DNA from: Promethearchaeota archaeon
Lineage (GTDB): Archaea > Asgardarchaeota > Lokiarchaeia > Sigynarchaeales > SOKP01
DNA: 64,000 nt
Reading direction: 5' to 3'
Assembly: GCA_013375495.1 (NCBI GenBank)
Contig: JABXKC010000009.1
Coordinates: 38,773 to 102,772, forward strand
This document shows positions 53,051 to 61,116 of the stretch, one piece after another. The position numbers and the translations under genes were made by a program. How positions within the stretch are numbered: position 1 is the first letter of the stretch; each line of letters begins with the position of its first letter. The notes under the pieces were generated by a model that saw nothing but the letters and a program-made list of their open reading frames with translations, had not been told where the DNA came from and ran no database searches.

Positions 53051-53770
53051 TTATTCATTTAAAAGTCCAAAATCTTTCCCAGATACCTCGATGGACACTA
53101 GCGTTATATTCTTTTGATATTCATCGTATAACCCAGTCTCTCTTAGTTTCTTAAAAAATGGGGCAAGCAAGTGGGATATTTCTCCGAAACCCTTTTCGTC
53201 CTCTGCTATCCGGGCTATAAAGAAAGCATTTATTATATCATTGATTACTTCGCGACGAGTTCTCGCATGTAAAAGTTCGATCTTGTCTCTTACTGAGGTC
53301 ACATCTATTTTTTCAAAGGCGTTTTTTATTCTTTGAATTTCGTACTCAATATTCGCGTCGTCCTCCGTGAAACTACGAGCGAACTCTTCGTCGTAGTCAA
53401 GCCCGATATAATAGCCCCTCTCCTTCCTAGCCATCGTAACATAATACAAAAACTCGTAGTCCTTAAAACAATCAACGCAATACCACGCGTTATCGTAAAG
53501 GTTATACCGCACATCTCGATCGGAGCCGAAATTACACGCGGGGCAGCGGATGGTGGACTTCTTTAAGTTTAAACGAAGTTCGCTCTTTTTAGAATTCAAT
53601 TCCCAATACCTTTCGTACCCATCAGCGGTTCCACGATCTTCTTTTTTCATAGATTCGAAAAGCTTACTCATTTCTTTATAAACTGCCTGACTAATGACTT
53701 CGCGGAGGCTATCGCGAATTTTCCGCAATCGTGGGTCCTTGATAGCGATAGTTTTTTTCTTGTTCATCAT
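53051..53770 (-). CDS. Zinc-ribbon protein of unknown function
   Basis: A 239-residue protein. A basic N-terminus (KKKTIAIKDPRLRKIRD) is followed by a helical stretch and a zinc ribbon with CPACNFGSDRDVRYNL, then YDNAWYCVDCFKD. The C-terminal half is helical (IEYEIQRIKNAFEKIDV; REVINDIINAFFIARIAED). A DNA- or RNA-related role is plausible but unproven. Codon use is richer in G and C than in most genes here. A TATA box TTTAAATA lies about 20-25 bases before the ATG, so the transcript is probably nearly leaderless. No family recognised. Confidence 0.65.
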   Translation of the reverse strand: MMNKKKTIAIKDPRLRKIRDSLREVISQAVYKEMSKLFESMKKEDRGTADGYERYWELNSKKSELRLNLKKSTIRCPACNFGSDRDVRYNLYDNAWYCVDCFKDYEFLYYVTMARKERGYYIGLDYDEEFARSFTEDDANIEYEIQRIKNAFEKIDVTSVRDKIELLHARTRREVINDIINAFFIARIAEDEKGFGEISHLLAPFFKKLRETGLYDEYQKNITLVSIEVSGKDFGLLNE

Positions 53771-53816
53771 AACACTAAAAGAACCTCAGTTATTTAAATA
53801 TTACGAGAGTTGGGAT

Positions 53817-53939
53817 TTATAGGTTTGTCGGAAATCCGTGATCGGACAAAATCTTGTCGAGAAAGTCGGAAAAGTCGATGGAGAGTATATCTCTGATAAG
53901 TTGATCGTCGCCTAATTTTTCCAATTCGTGGATGTTCAC
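53817..53939 (-). CDS. Possible 40-residue protein or gene remnant
   Basis: A frame from GTG 53937-53939 to TAA 53817-53819 encodes NIHELEKLGDDQLIRDIL and FSDFLDKILSDHGF. It has G+C-ending codons like the zinc-ribbon gene downstream and reads like real protein. The frame stays open a few codons upstream (RIYNRFW) before poly-A, without ATG. It could be a small gene or the 3' remnant of a longer one. Confidence 0.35.
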   Translation of the reverse strand: MNIHELEKLGDDQLIRDILSIDFSDFLDKILSDHGFPTNL

Positions 53940-54128
53940 CCAAAATCTATTGTAAATTCTCTTTTTTTTTTATTTAAGAACCAAGGATCGGTTATATGAG
54001 TTAAGTAATCCCTTTTTATAGGATAATACTATAAATACTCTTAATTCTCTTATAAAATTCAAATATAATGATGTTTTATTTGATTAAATTGTTATTTTAA
54101 TAAAATAATACTAAAAAAAATACTGAAA

Positions 54129-55838
54129 TTGATACTTATGACGGAAGATATTATAAGACGAACGACAAGCATCTGTCCAGAATGCTTACATACTATTCCA
54201 GCGGATATTTATGTTGATCCAGAAACTAATTGGGTCATGATGAAAAAGGATTGCAAGGAACACGGACATTTTAAAGACAAGCTCTCTATCGATCCCGAAG
54301 AATACAAATGGAGCGAAACTTTCACAGACGATATAGGATCCACTGTGGGTCACACTACTCAACCTGAATATGTTAGTTCTGGAATAAAAGAATGCGATGA
54401 AGGTTGTCCATACGATTGTGGTCTTTGTGAAAATCATAAAAGTGCTCCTAATATATGTCTTATCGACATTACAAATCGTTGCAATTTAACATGTCCAATT
54501 TGTTTTGCGAACGCAAGTGCGAAAGGGTATGTTGTAGAACCCACATTCGATCAGATAGTACAGATAATGGAACACTTTAGATCAATGAAACCGGTTCCCG
54601 CTGTTATGCTTCAGATCTCTGGTGGAGAGCCTACAATTCGAGACGATCTTCCAGATATTATCCGTAGCGGAAAAGAGCTTGGTTTCACTGAAGTTATGGT
54701 AACAACTAATGGTGTGAGGTTCGCGAAGTCAATTGATTTTTTACAAAAATGCAAAGACGCAGGAATGGATGCTATTTATTTACAATTTGATGCTACAGAC
54801 GATCCAGAAGTTTGGAAAAAGGTTCGTGGCGTAAACTTATGGCCCTTAAAGAAGCGAGTTATAGAAAATTGTCGAAAAATTGGGTTTTTTGGTACAATGC
54901 TAGTTCCTGTAATTGCGAAAGGCGTCAACGATCATGAAATAGGAAAGATATTGGACTATGCTAAAGTTAACAGCGATGTAATTTCTGGAGTAATTTTCCA
55001 ACCAGTCGCACTTTGTGGGCGTATTAGCTTTGAAGAGCTGATGGATTTACGATACACTACCTCAGATCTCAAGGTAGCCATAAATAAACACACAAACAAT
55101 GCTATAAAAAGATTTTATCCTATCGCGACTACAGCAAAAATGACCCGTTTATTAGCTTGGTTCGATAACATGCCCGAATTCGGTATGACGAGCCACAAGG
55201 ATTGTGGTTTCGCTACAATAATAATCGTTAATGACAAGGACGAATGGGAATCCCTCGACGAGTATTTTGACTCGCAAGGTCTTATTGAGTGGTCAAACAA
55301 AGTTTATGACATGGTACAAGATAGGGAAATCCCAAAACCTACGGGTTTCTTAAAAGGTATAAACCTTGAAGATTACGGTGCTATAGCTAGTACTCTTGGG
55401 AAATTTATTGACGAAATGACCGATTTGGGATATAGACAGATGATGAAGGCATACTATTTTGCTGGAGGAATGAAGTACGTGAAACATCCCGAAAAAATCT
55501 TAACCAGCAAAACTTATCAAGGGTTTGCGCGACTTATCGCTTCCCCGAACTTAGCAAGCGCAGCGAACTTTTTGCACACGAAGAACTTGATGATTAGTGC
55601 TATGCATTTTCAAGACGCATATAACTTCGATTTAGACAGAGTATGTCGATGCTTAGTTCATTATGGCGTAGTAGATCCAGAAGATAATACAAAAACGCTT
55701 GAAATTCCGTTCTGTGCCATGAATACGCTTCACAGAGAGAGGCTTGAGCTTGCTAATGCTATTAAAGGCGAGGAAGCAAAAAAAGCAGAAGTTATTCAAG
55801 CTGAGATTAAAGAACTTTTAGAAACGGTAAAAGAATAA
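54129..55838 (+). CDS. tes: Radical SAM tetraether lipid synthase-like protein
   Basis: About 567 residues. Resembles the archaeal Tes/MJ0619 group, which couples two archaeol chains into tetraether lipids at the membrane. Seen: N-terminal CPECLHTIPADIYV, GCPYDCGLCENHK, then the radical SAM motif DITNRCNLTCPICFANA (C-x3-C-x2-C), ISGGEPTIRDDLP and IYLQFDATDDPE. Later cysteines (DRVCRCLVHYG, FCAMN) may bind further clusters. The order and spacing of the N-terminal cysteine groups are those of Tes. The first ATG at 54138 (MTEDIIRR) is the likely start; TTG 54129 also fits. It would account for membrane-spanning GDGT lipids in this organism. Confidence 0.8.
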   Translation: MILMTEDIIRRTTSICPECLHTIPADIYVDPETNWVMMKKDCKEHGHFKDKLSIDPEEYKWSETFTDDIGSTVGHTTQPEYVSSGIKECDEGCPYDCGLCENHKSAPNICLIDITNRCNLTCPICFANASAKGYVVEPTFDQIVQIMEHFRSMKPVPAVMLQISGGEPTIRDDLPDIIRSGKELGFTEVMVTTNGVRFAKSIDFLQKCKDAGMDAIYLQFDATDDPEVWKKVRGVNLWPLKKRVIENCRKIGFFGTMLVPVIAKGVNDHEIGKILDYAKVNSDVISGVIFQPVALCGRISFEELMDLRYTTSDLKVAINKHTNNAIKRFYPIATTAKMTRLLAWFDNMPEFGMTSHKDCGFATIIIVNDKDEWESLDEYFDSQGLIEWSNKVYDMVQDREIPKPTGFLKGINLEDYGAIASTLGKFIDEMTDLGYRQMMKAYYFAGGMKYVKHPEKILTSKTYQGFARLIASPNLASAANFLHTKNLMISAMHFQDAYNFDLDRVCRCLVHYGVVDPEDNTKTLEIPFCAMNTLHRERLELANAIKGEEAKKAEVIQAEIKELLETVKE

Positions 55839-55986
55839 TTGTTTTTTTTTGAATTTTTATCTTGTTTTATTACTTATTTTTTCTTCATTTTTATGAATAT
55901 AAGAAACTGCTTACTAACAAATAGTATTTAAATTTGGACTCTTATTAATAAGATATATAAAAAGAAGTAGTAATAATTCAGATTTT

Positions 55987-56574
55987 ATGGTAAACAATAC
56001 GGATATAATAGGAGAATATCGAGGAACGGTCAAGAACAGAGTGTTGACTGCGTTGTTACAATCCTATATGGATAACTTAGATTACGACGGCATGAAATCC
56101 ATTTTAAAAGAAGCAGGATTGTTGGAGCTGAAAGATATACGAGATGTAGATCCCGAGGGAGAAATAGATTTTTTTTCGTTTAAAAAGATAATTTCTGCTC
56201 AAAATTGTTTACTATACGATTCAACTCACTTATTATCAGAAATTGGACGAAAGTTCTCGTTTTATTTATTCCCATTTGGAAAAGTTTTTGAAGAAATTGT
56301 TGATGAAATAAATAAATTAATTGTTACTGATTGGAAAGTTAAGATTGTGGAAAATAGAGCTGAAACGGTTATCGTTCGGGTTGATAAATGCATTTTTTGT
56401 TCAGAAATCGGAGTTTCCTGCGAATTATTTAAAAGTTTCTTAATCCAATCGTTAGAAAAAAGTTTACCGTCTGATTTTCGCGTAGTTCCTTACGAAACGA
56501 AAGAAAATATTAATAATCCAAATCACAATTCTTTTGTAGTGAAATTACGAATTGTGAAAACATTTATATCTTAA
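55987..56574 (+). CDS. V4R/TRAPP-Bet3-like domain protein
   Basis: A 195-residue protein with a mixed fold. Residues 20-70 hold helices (RVLTALLQSYMDNLDYDGM), then LLSEIGRKFSFYLFPFG and a beta-alpha core: WKVKIVENRAETVIVRV, and DKCIFCSEIGVSCELFKSFL. The C-I-F-C...S-C pattern is typical of the V4R domain, which shares its fold with the TRAPP subunit Bet3 and haem-NO-binding domains. The next gene on the same strand, 90 bp on, is a Rab-like GTPase; TRAPP complexes activate Rab GTPases in eukaryotes. A functional link is therefore inferred but not shown. The start is ATG 55987. Confidence 0.6.
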   Translation: MVNNTDIIGEYRGTVKNRVLTALLQSYMDNLDYDGMKSILKEAGLLELKDIRDVDPEGEIDFFSFKKIISAQNCLLYDSTHLLSEIGRKFSFYLFPFGKVFEEIVDEINKLIVTDWKVKIVENRAETVIVRVDKCIFCSEIGVSCELFKSFLIQSLEKSLPSDFRVVPYETKENINNPNHNSFVVKLRIVKTFIS

Positions 56575-56665
56575 AATAACGAAAGCTTAAATATATCAAA
56601 AATCAAAATACTTTTTGTCATATTAATTTCAATTTTCTAAAAACTATCAGGTATTCATAGTAAAA

Positions 56666-57229
56666 TTGCCAGCAGAAGGTATATCTACCGAAATTAAGGA
56701 ATATGTTTTTAAGATCACTATTTTAGGTCAAAGTGCAGTCGGGAAAACTTCACTTATTAATCAATTTACAGAAGGTTCGTTTCAAGAAGATTATAAACCT
56801 ACGTTAGGGGCAAATATAATCCGCAAAGATGTGAACATAGATAAAGTTAATGCTAAGGTACGATTAATAATGTGGGATCTCGCTGGTCAAGAGAAATATA
56901 ACGTTATTCGTAGTATGTACTTCCAAGGATGTGTTGGGAGTTTGCTTGTGTACGATGTCACACGTCACGAAAGTTTTTCGACTATCGAATCTAAATGGTT
57001 AAAAGATTTCAAAAATTACGTAAAAAAAGAGGGAGCGTATATCTTAATTGGCAATAAAATCGATCTAGACGCACAGCGAGTAGTCAGTAAAGAAGAAGGT
57101 GAAAATTTAGCTAAACAAATTGGTGCTAGTGCTTTTATTGAAACAAGCGCTAAATTTGGAAAAAATGTTGAAGAAGCCTTTAAAAATTTAGTGTACCAAA
57201 TTTTACGAAATTATGGAGAAAAAATATAA
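56666..57229 (+). CDS. Rab-like small GTPase
   Basis: A 187-residue GTPase. G1 is GQSAVGKT (21-28), switch I has YKPTLGANI (Thr46), G3 is DLAGQE (71-76), G4 is NKID (130-133) and G5 is ETSAK (159-163). All classic Ras/Rab motifs, including the catalytic Gln, are intact. The C-terminus (ILRNYGEKI) has no cysteine, so no prenylation. It resembles eukaryotic Rab proteins more than the other GTPase of the window does. The start is TTG 56666 with a weak upstream AGGTA. Its neighbour upstream has a V4R/TRAPP-like fold. Confidence 0.95.
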   Translation: MPAEGISTEIKEYVFKITILGQSAVGKTSLINQFTEGSFQEDYKPTLGANIIRKDVNIDKVNAKVRLIMWDLAGQEKYNVIRSMYFQGCVGSLLVYDVTRHESFSTIESKWLKDFKNYVKKEGAYILIGNKIDLDAQRVVSKEEGENLAKQIGASAFIETSAKFGKNVEEAFKNLVYQILRNYGEKI

Positions 57230-57307
57230 GATAGCTTAATTGTAGTAGAAATCTCCAATTTAATCCCTTTTAAAGTACTAATCATTACTATATATTATTT
57301 TTGTTAA

Positions 57308-58468
57308 GTGATAAAAATGAAAGAATTATCAAAAAAGATAAGAAATGCCCCTAAATCAAAGATTCGTGAACTATTTGACCTTGCTGCAGGGCGATCTGAC
57401 ATAATTAGCTTAGGAATTGGGCAACCGGATTTCTCAACACCTCAACCCGCAATAGAAGGAACTATCAATGCCTTAAAAAAGAAAGTTACATATTATGCGC
57501 CTACAAAAGGTATTCCTGAACTATTACAACAGCTTGAAAACAAATTAAAAACAGTCAATAACATTGAAACAATATGGAAAGATAATATTATTCTTACGAA
57601 CGGAGGTTCCCAAGCTTTGAGTCTTGCTTTTGCCTCCATTTTTAATCCCGGTGATGAAATTGTAATATCTTCTCCAAATTTCATCTCTTACTTCTATTTA
57701 AGTGCTTTTTTTGACTTAAAAATAATTGAAATAGAGAGAAAAAGCGACTTCCGTCCCGATATTGAGAAAATAAAAGAATCGATCACTGAAAAGACAAAGG
57801 CGGTTTTAATTAACTCTCCTAATAATCCTACTGGTTACTCATTAGATACAAATGAATTACAAGAAATTGTTGATATCGTTAAAACCCACGACTTATATTT
57901 AATTTCTGACGAAGTATACGAAAATTATCTTTATGACGATTCTAAGCATTTGAGTCCAGCTTCGCTAAAAGACATGTTTGAGCGAACTATCACTTTAAAC
58001 GCTATGTCAAAACTGTATTCTGCTACGGGATTTAGATTAGGGTATGTAGCTGCTAATAAGGATATAATTGACACAATGGAAAAATATCATCAATACACTG
58101 CTGCAGGCACTAATCACGCAGCTCAATATGGATTTTTAGAGGCTTTAAAAATGGATAGTAGTTTTTTCAACAAAATTTTAAAGAGTTTTGATGAGAGACG
58201 TTTACTGGTTTATTATCGTCTAAATGAAATGGGTTTTGAAGTGGTTAAGCCAAAAGGAGCATTTTATATTATGCCAGATGTTAGTAATTTTAGCTTAACG
58301 GGAACAGAATTCTCAGAGAGAATAATGAAGGAACAAGGGGTGGCAATCGTTCCTGGAAATATATTTGGATCTTATTCAGAAAGCAAAATTAGAATTTCTT
58401 ACGCTACTGAAATAAAGAAATTAGAAGAAGCAATGGATCGAATAGCTAAATTTGTAGGGAAATTATGA
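57308..58468 (+). CDS. PLP-dependent class I aminotransferase
   Basis: A 386-residue fold-type I aminotransferase of the aspartate/aromatic group. Seen: GIGQPDFSTPQPAIEG, YAPTKGIPELLQQL, NGGSQALSLAFASIFNPGDEI, NSPNNPTGY (Asn binding PLP), SDEVYENYLYD (Asp and Tr) and the Schiff-base Lys in NAMSKLYSATGFRLGY, with the C-terminal Arg in IRISYA. It transfers an amino group to 2-oxoglutarate; substrate not determined. Start GTG 57308 or ATG 57317 (MKELSKK). It is convergent with the M20 peptidase, with only three bases between stop codons. Confidence 0.93.
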   Translation: MIKMKELSKKIRNAPKSKIRELFDLAAGRSDIISLGIGQPDFSTPQPAIEGTINALKKKVTYYAPTKGIPELLQQLENKLKTVNNIETIWKDNIILTNGGSQALSLAFASIFNPGDEIVISSPNFISYFYLSAFFDLKIIEIERKSDFRPDIEKIKESITEKTKAVLINSPNNPTGYSLDTNELQEIVDIVKTHDLYLISDEVYENYLYDDSKHLSPASLKDMFERTITLNAMSKLYSATGFRLGYVAANKDIIDTMEKYHQYTAAGTNHAAQYGFLEALKMDSSFFNKILKSFDERRLLVYYRLNEMGFEVVKPKGAFYIMPDVSNFSLTGTEFSERIMKEQGVAIVPGNIFGSYSESKIRISYATEIKKLEEAMDRIAKFVGKL

Positions 58469-58471
58469 GTT

Positions 58472-59599
58472 TCAATTTTCTAAATAGGTTTGTATAAGAG
58501 CTTGAGTTAAATAATCTGTTGCTTTACTGATATCTTCTAAAATAATATACTCATCTGGTTTATGGATTACTCCTGGATCACCTGGACCATAAATTACAAA
58601 TGGAACCGGATTTTTCTTTTGGACAAGAACACCAGCATCAGTAGCATAAGCTAGACCTATAAAATCTTTTCCACTTATCTTTTTTAAATTCTGAATAAAG
58701 GGAAGTTGCATGTTAGTTTGGAGGGCTGGTAAAGTATGGGTAATATTTACTTCAATTTTGCAAGGAGATGCATTGATCATTCGTAATTTTTTATTCAAAC
58801 TCACATAATCTTGCTCAGGGATATATCTGTAGTCAATAGATAAAACCGTTTTATCAGGAACAATATTGTAGGCGATTCCTCCTATAATTTTGCCAATATT
58901 TAGTGTAGAAGTTCCTAAAACTTCATTTTCTACGCTATCTAAACATTCGTAAAGTTGTGGAATTACTTTTAACGTACCTTCAATCGAGTTTATTCCTATT
59001 TCAGGTGTTGAAGCATGCCCAGCTTTGCCATAAACAGAAATATCTGCCCATAATAATCCTTTTTCAGCTATACCAATATTCATATTTGTTGGTTCTCCAA
59101 TAATAAGTAAAATAGAATCTCTCATATAACCACTCCTAACACAGTTATATGCACCTGTCATACCTGCTTCTTCATCGGCACTTCCTAGAAATATAAATGT
59201 GTAATTATCTAACAGTTTAGGGTATTCCTTTAGATTCGCCATCGTCCCGATAAGCATAGCCAATCCCCCTTTCATATCACAAGCTCCTCTTCCATACAAT
59301 TTTCCATCAACAATTTCAGCAGAAAATGGTGGATACTTCCATTGTGAATGATCACTTACTGGTACAACATCTAAATGCCCTGAAAGAATTATTTTCTCCT
59401 TACCAGTTCCTATTTTTGTAATAATATTTTTTAACTCAAGATTTTTTTTTTTATATTTCATTACTTCATTATGAAAACCCTCAGACTCCTTAAAAACCTC
59501 CGAGATTAAGTAATTGATGATCTCATCTGTTTTACCTGGTGGATTTTCCGTAGGTATTTGAACCAAATCTTTAAGAATCTGCCTTAAATTAGTATTCAT
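58472..59599 (-). CDS. M20 family metallopeptidase (ArgE/DapE-like)
   Basis: A zinc-dependent deacylase/peptidase, 375 residues. Seen: metal ligands in LSGHLDVVPV (His, Asp), YGRGACDMKGGLAML (Asp), the catalytic/ligand Glu pair in GSADEEAGMTGA and LIIGEPTN, and the C-terminal YGPGDPGVIHKPDEYI (His). The dimerisation domain (about 180-290; GKAGHASTPEIGINSI) is present. It may cleave N-acyl amino acids, succinyl-diaminopimelate or short peptides. Start ATG. It lies about 110 bp after the M24 peptidase gene on the same strand, so both may be in amino-acid/peptide use. Confidence 0.9.
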   Translation of the reverse strand: MNTNLRQILKDLVQIPTENPPGKTDEIINYLISEVFKESEGFHNEVMKYKKKNLELKNIITKIGTGKEKIILSGHLDVVPVSDHSQWKYPPFSAEIVDGKLYGRGACDMKGGLAMLIGTMANLKEYPKLLDNYTFIFLGSADEEAGMTGAYNCVRSGYMRDSILLIIGEPTNMNIGIAEKGLLWADISVYGKAGHASTPEIGINSIEGTLKVIPQLYECLDSVENEVLGTSTLNIGKIIGGIAYNIVPDKTVLSIDYRYIPEQDYVSLNKKLRMINASPCKIEVNITHTLPALQTNMQLPFIQNLKKISGKDFIGLAYATDAGVLVQKKNPVPFVIYGPGDPGVIHKPDEYIILEDISKATDYLTQALIQTYLEN

Positions 59600-59705
59600 G
59601 ATTAATTTCTTTAGATTACTTTATTGTTTCCTTCTATATTCTATAAATATCTATACTCCTACTATAATGTAAACCAAATTTCTAATAAAATAAAAAAAAG
59701 GGAGT

Positions 59706-60908
59706 TTAAACATAATCAACTTCAAACGGTGTCTTAGGGAGTACTTCTGCGCCATTTTTAGTAACCAATGTTGGAGATTCTAATCTTAAACCGCCAAGCC
59801 CTGGACGATTGAAAACGACAGCAGCTATTTCAACCATATTTTCTTCGAACTCCATTGGCCCCCATTCTTTACCAGGTACTACTACCGGCCAGGATTCATT
59901 TCCTATGAGTCCAATACCGTGTCCAAGACCAAAAAATAAATCGTTAGCATATCCTTCTTTATCAGCTACTTTTCTAACTTCTTGATAGCATTCTTCAAAG
60001 GTATTTCCAGGGTACATGTTATCAATGAGAGTATAACATAATTGTTCATATACATCATTAAATTTTTTTAGCTCAGATGGGCACTTTCCAAGCACATAAT
60101 TATGACTTAAATCTCCGAGATAACATCCATATTCACTATGTAGGTCTACAAGCAAGGATTCCCCCTCTTCTACTTTTTTGTTAGTAGCAGGCGTGCACCC
60201 ATTAAAAGTCCAACTCGCCCGATAACCAGAACCTATTTCCTGACTTCCTGTAAATGTCCACTCATAGTTACTACCGGCTTTTCTCATTGCAAGCGTCCCT
60301 ATACCCGCTATTTCGTTCTCGGTAAAAACTTTTCCCTCTGATCTCTCACTTAGTGCATTTTTAACCTTTAACTGACCAATATCCGTAATCTCGCTTGCTT
60401 TCCTTAACATCGCAATTTCTTCAGGTTCTTTAATAAATTGAATTCTTTCCGTTTTTTCATTGAAATCTATTAATTCACATCCTGGAAAAATTTGTTTGAG
60501 TAGTTGTGCTTCCGAATATGACAACATTTGCCCCGTAACACATATATCCAATCCAAGTTCTACTCCAATTCTAGGAGCAAGGCCTTTAGAATTGTATAAT
60601 CCCGCTTTTTTTGCTGCAGATTGGATTTTTTTTTCCCAGAAAAATCCTTTCATCGGACCCCACCCACTTACATTTTTTAAATGACCTTCAGCTTTGACCC
60701 GTTCTACGTCTAAAAGTACTGTAAATAGAGCGGGCTCCCCCATATCTTTTCTGGGTAAAAAAATCGCACTTTTCCAAGGGACAAAACATCCCGTTAAATA
60801 AGTTATTGATTTTACCCTAGTAAGAACGCAAAAATCTAGATTAAGTTCTTCCATAGCGGCTTGATACTTATCTATATGACCTTCCCAATTAATCTTTATC
60901 TCACTCAT
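59706..60908 (-). CDS. M24 family metallopeptidase (Xaa-Pro peptidase/creatinase fold)
   Basis: A 400-residue protein with an N-terminal creatinase-type domain (1-165) and a C-terminal pita-bread catalytic domain. The five metal ligands are visible: Asp in LLVDLHSEYG, Asp 11 residues on in CYLGDLSHNY, His in GLGHGIGLIG, Glu in NMVEIAAVVF and Glu in LRLESPTLVT. The last but one site lacks the usual E-P-G, reading VEIAAVV, which is unusual. Likely an Xaa-Pro peptidase or related hydrolase. Start ATG (MSEIKIN). The M20 peptidase gene follows downstream. Confidence 0.88.
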   Translation of the reverse strand: MSEIKINWEGHIDKYQAAMEELNLDFCVLTRVKSITYLTGCFVPWKSAIFLPRKDMGEPALFTVLLDVERVKAEGHLKNVSGWGPMKGFFWEKKIQSAAKKAGLYNSKGLAPRIGVELGLDICVTGQMLSYSEAQLLKQIFPGCELIDFNEKTERIQFIKEPEEIAMLRKASEITDIGQLKVKNALSERSEGKVFTENEIAGIGTLAMRKAGSNYEWTFTGSQEIGSGYRASWTFNGCTPATNKKVEEGESLLVDLHSEYGCYLGDLSHNYVLGKCPSELKKFNDVYEQLCYTLIDNMYPGNTFEECYQEVRKVADKEGYANDLFFGLGHGIGLIGNESWPVVVPGKEWGPMEFEENMVEIAAVVFNRPGLGGLRLESPTLVTKNGAEVLPKTPFEVDYV

Positions 60909-61116
60909 ACTTCATTCCCAAAAATAATATTTTCTTCTTAGTTATCTGGCTATATTTAATTTCATTAGTTAATAATTATTTTTCTCTAGAAAAATTATAG
61001 TATTATAGAAGTAAAAATAGAATTGCTTATAGCTTTTTAATATTTTAAAAGACTTTTAAAAAAGTTAAAAAAAGATTAGGAAAGTATTAGACTTGCTAAT
61101 ATTTCTTCTTTAACTA

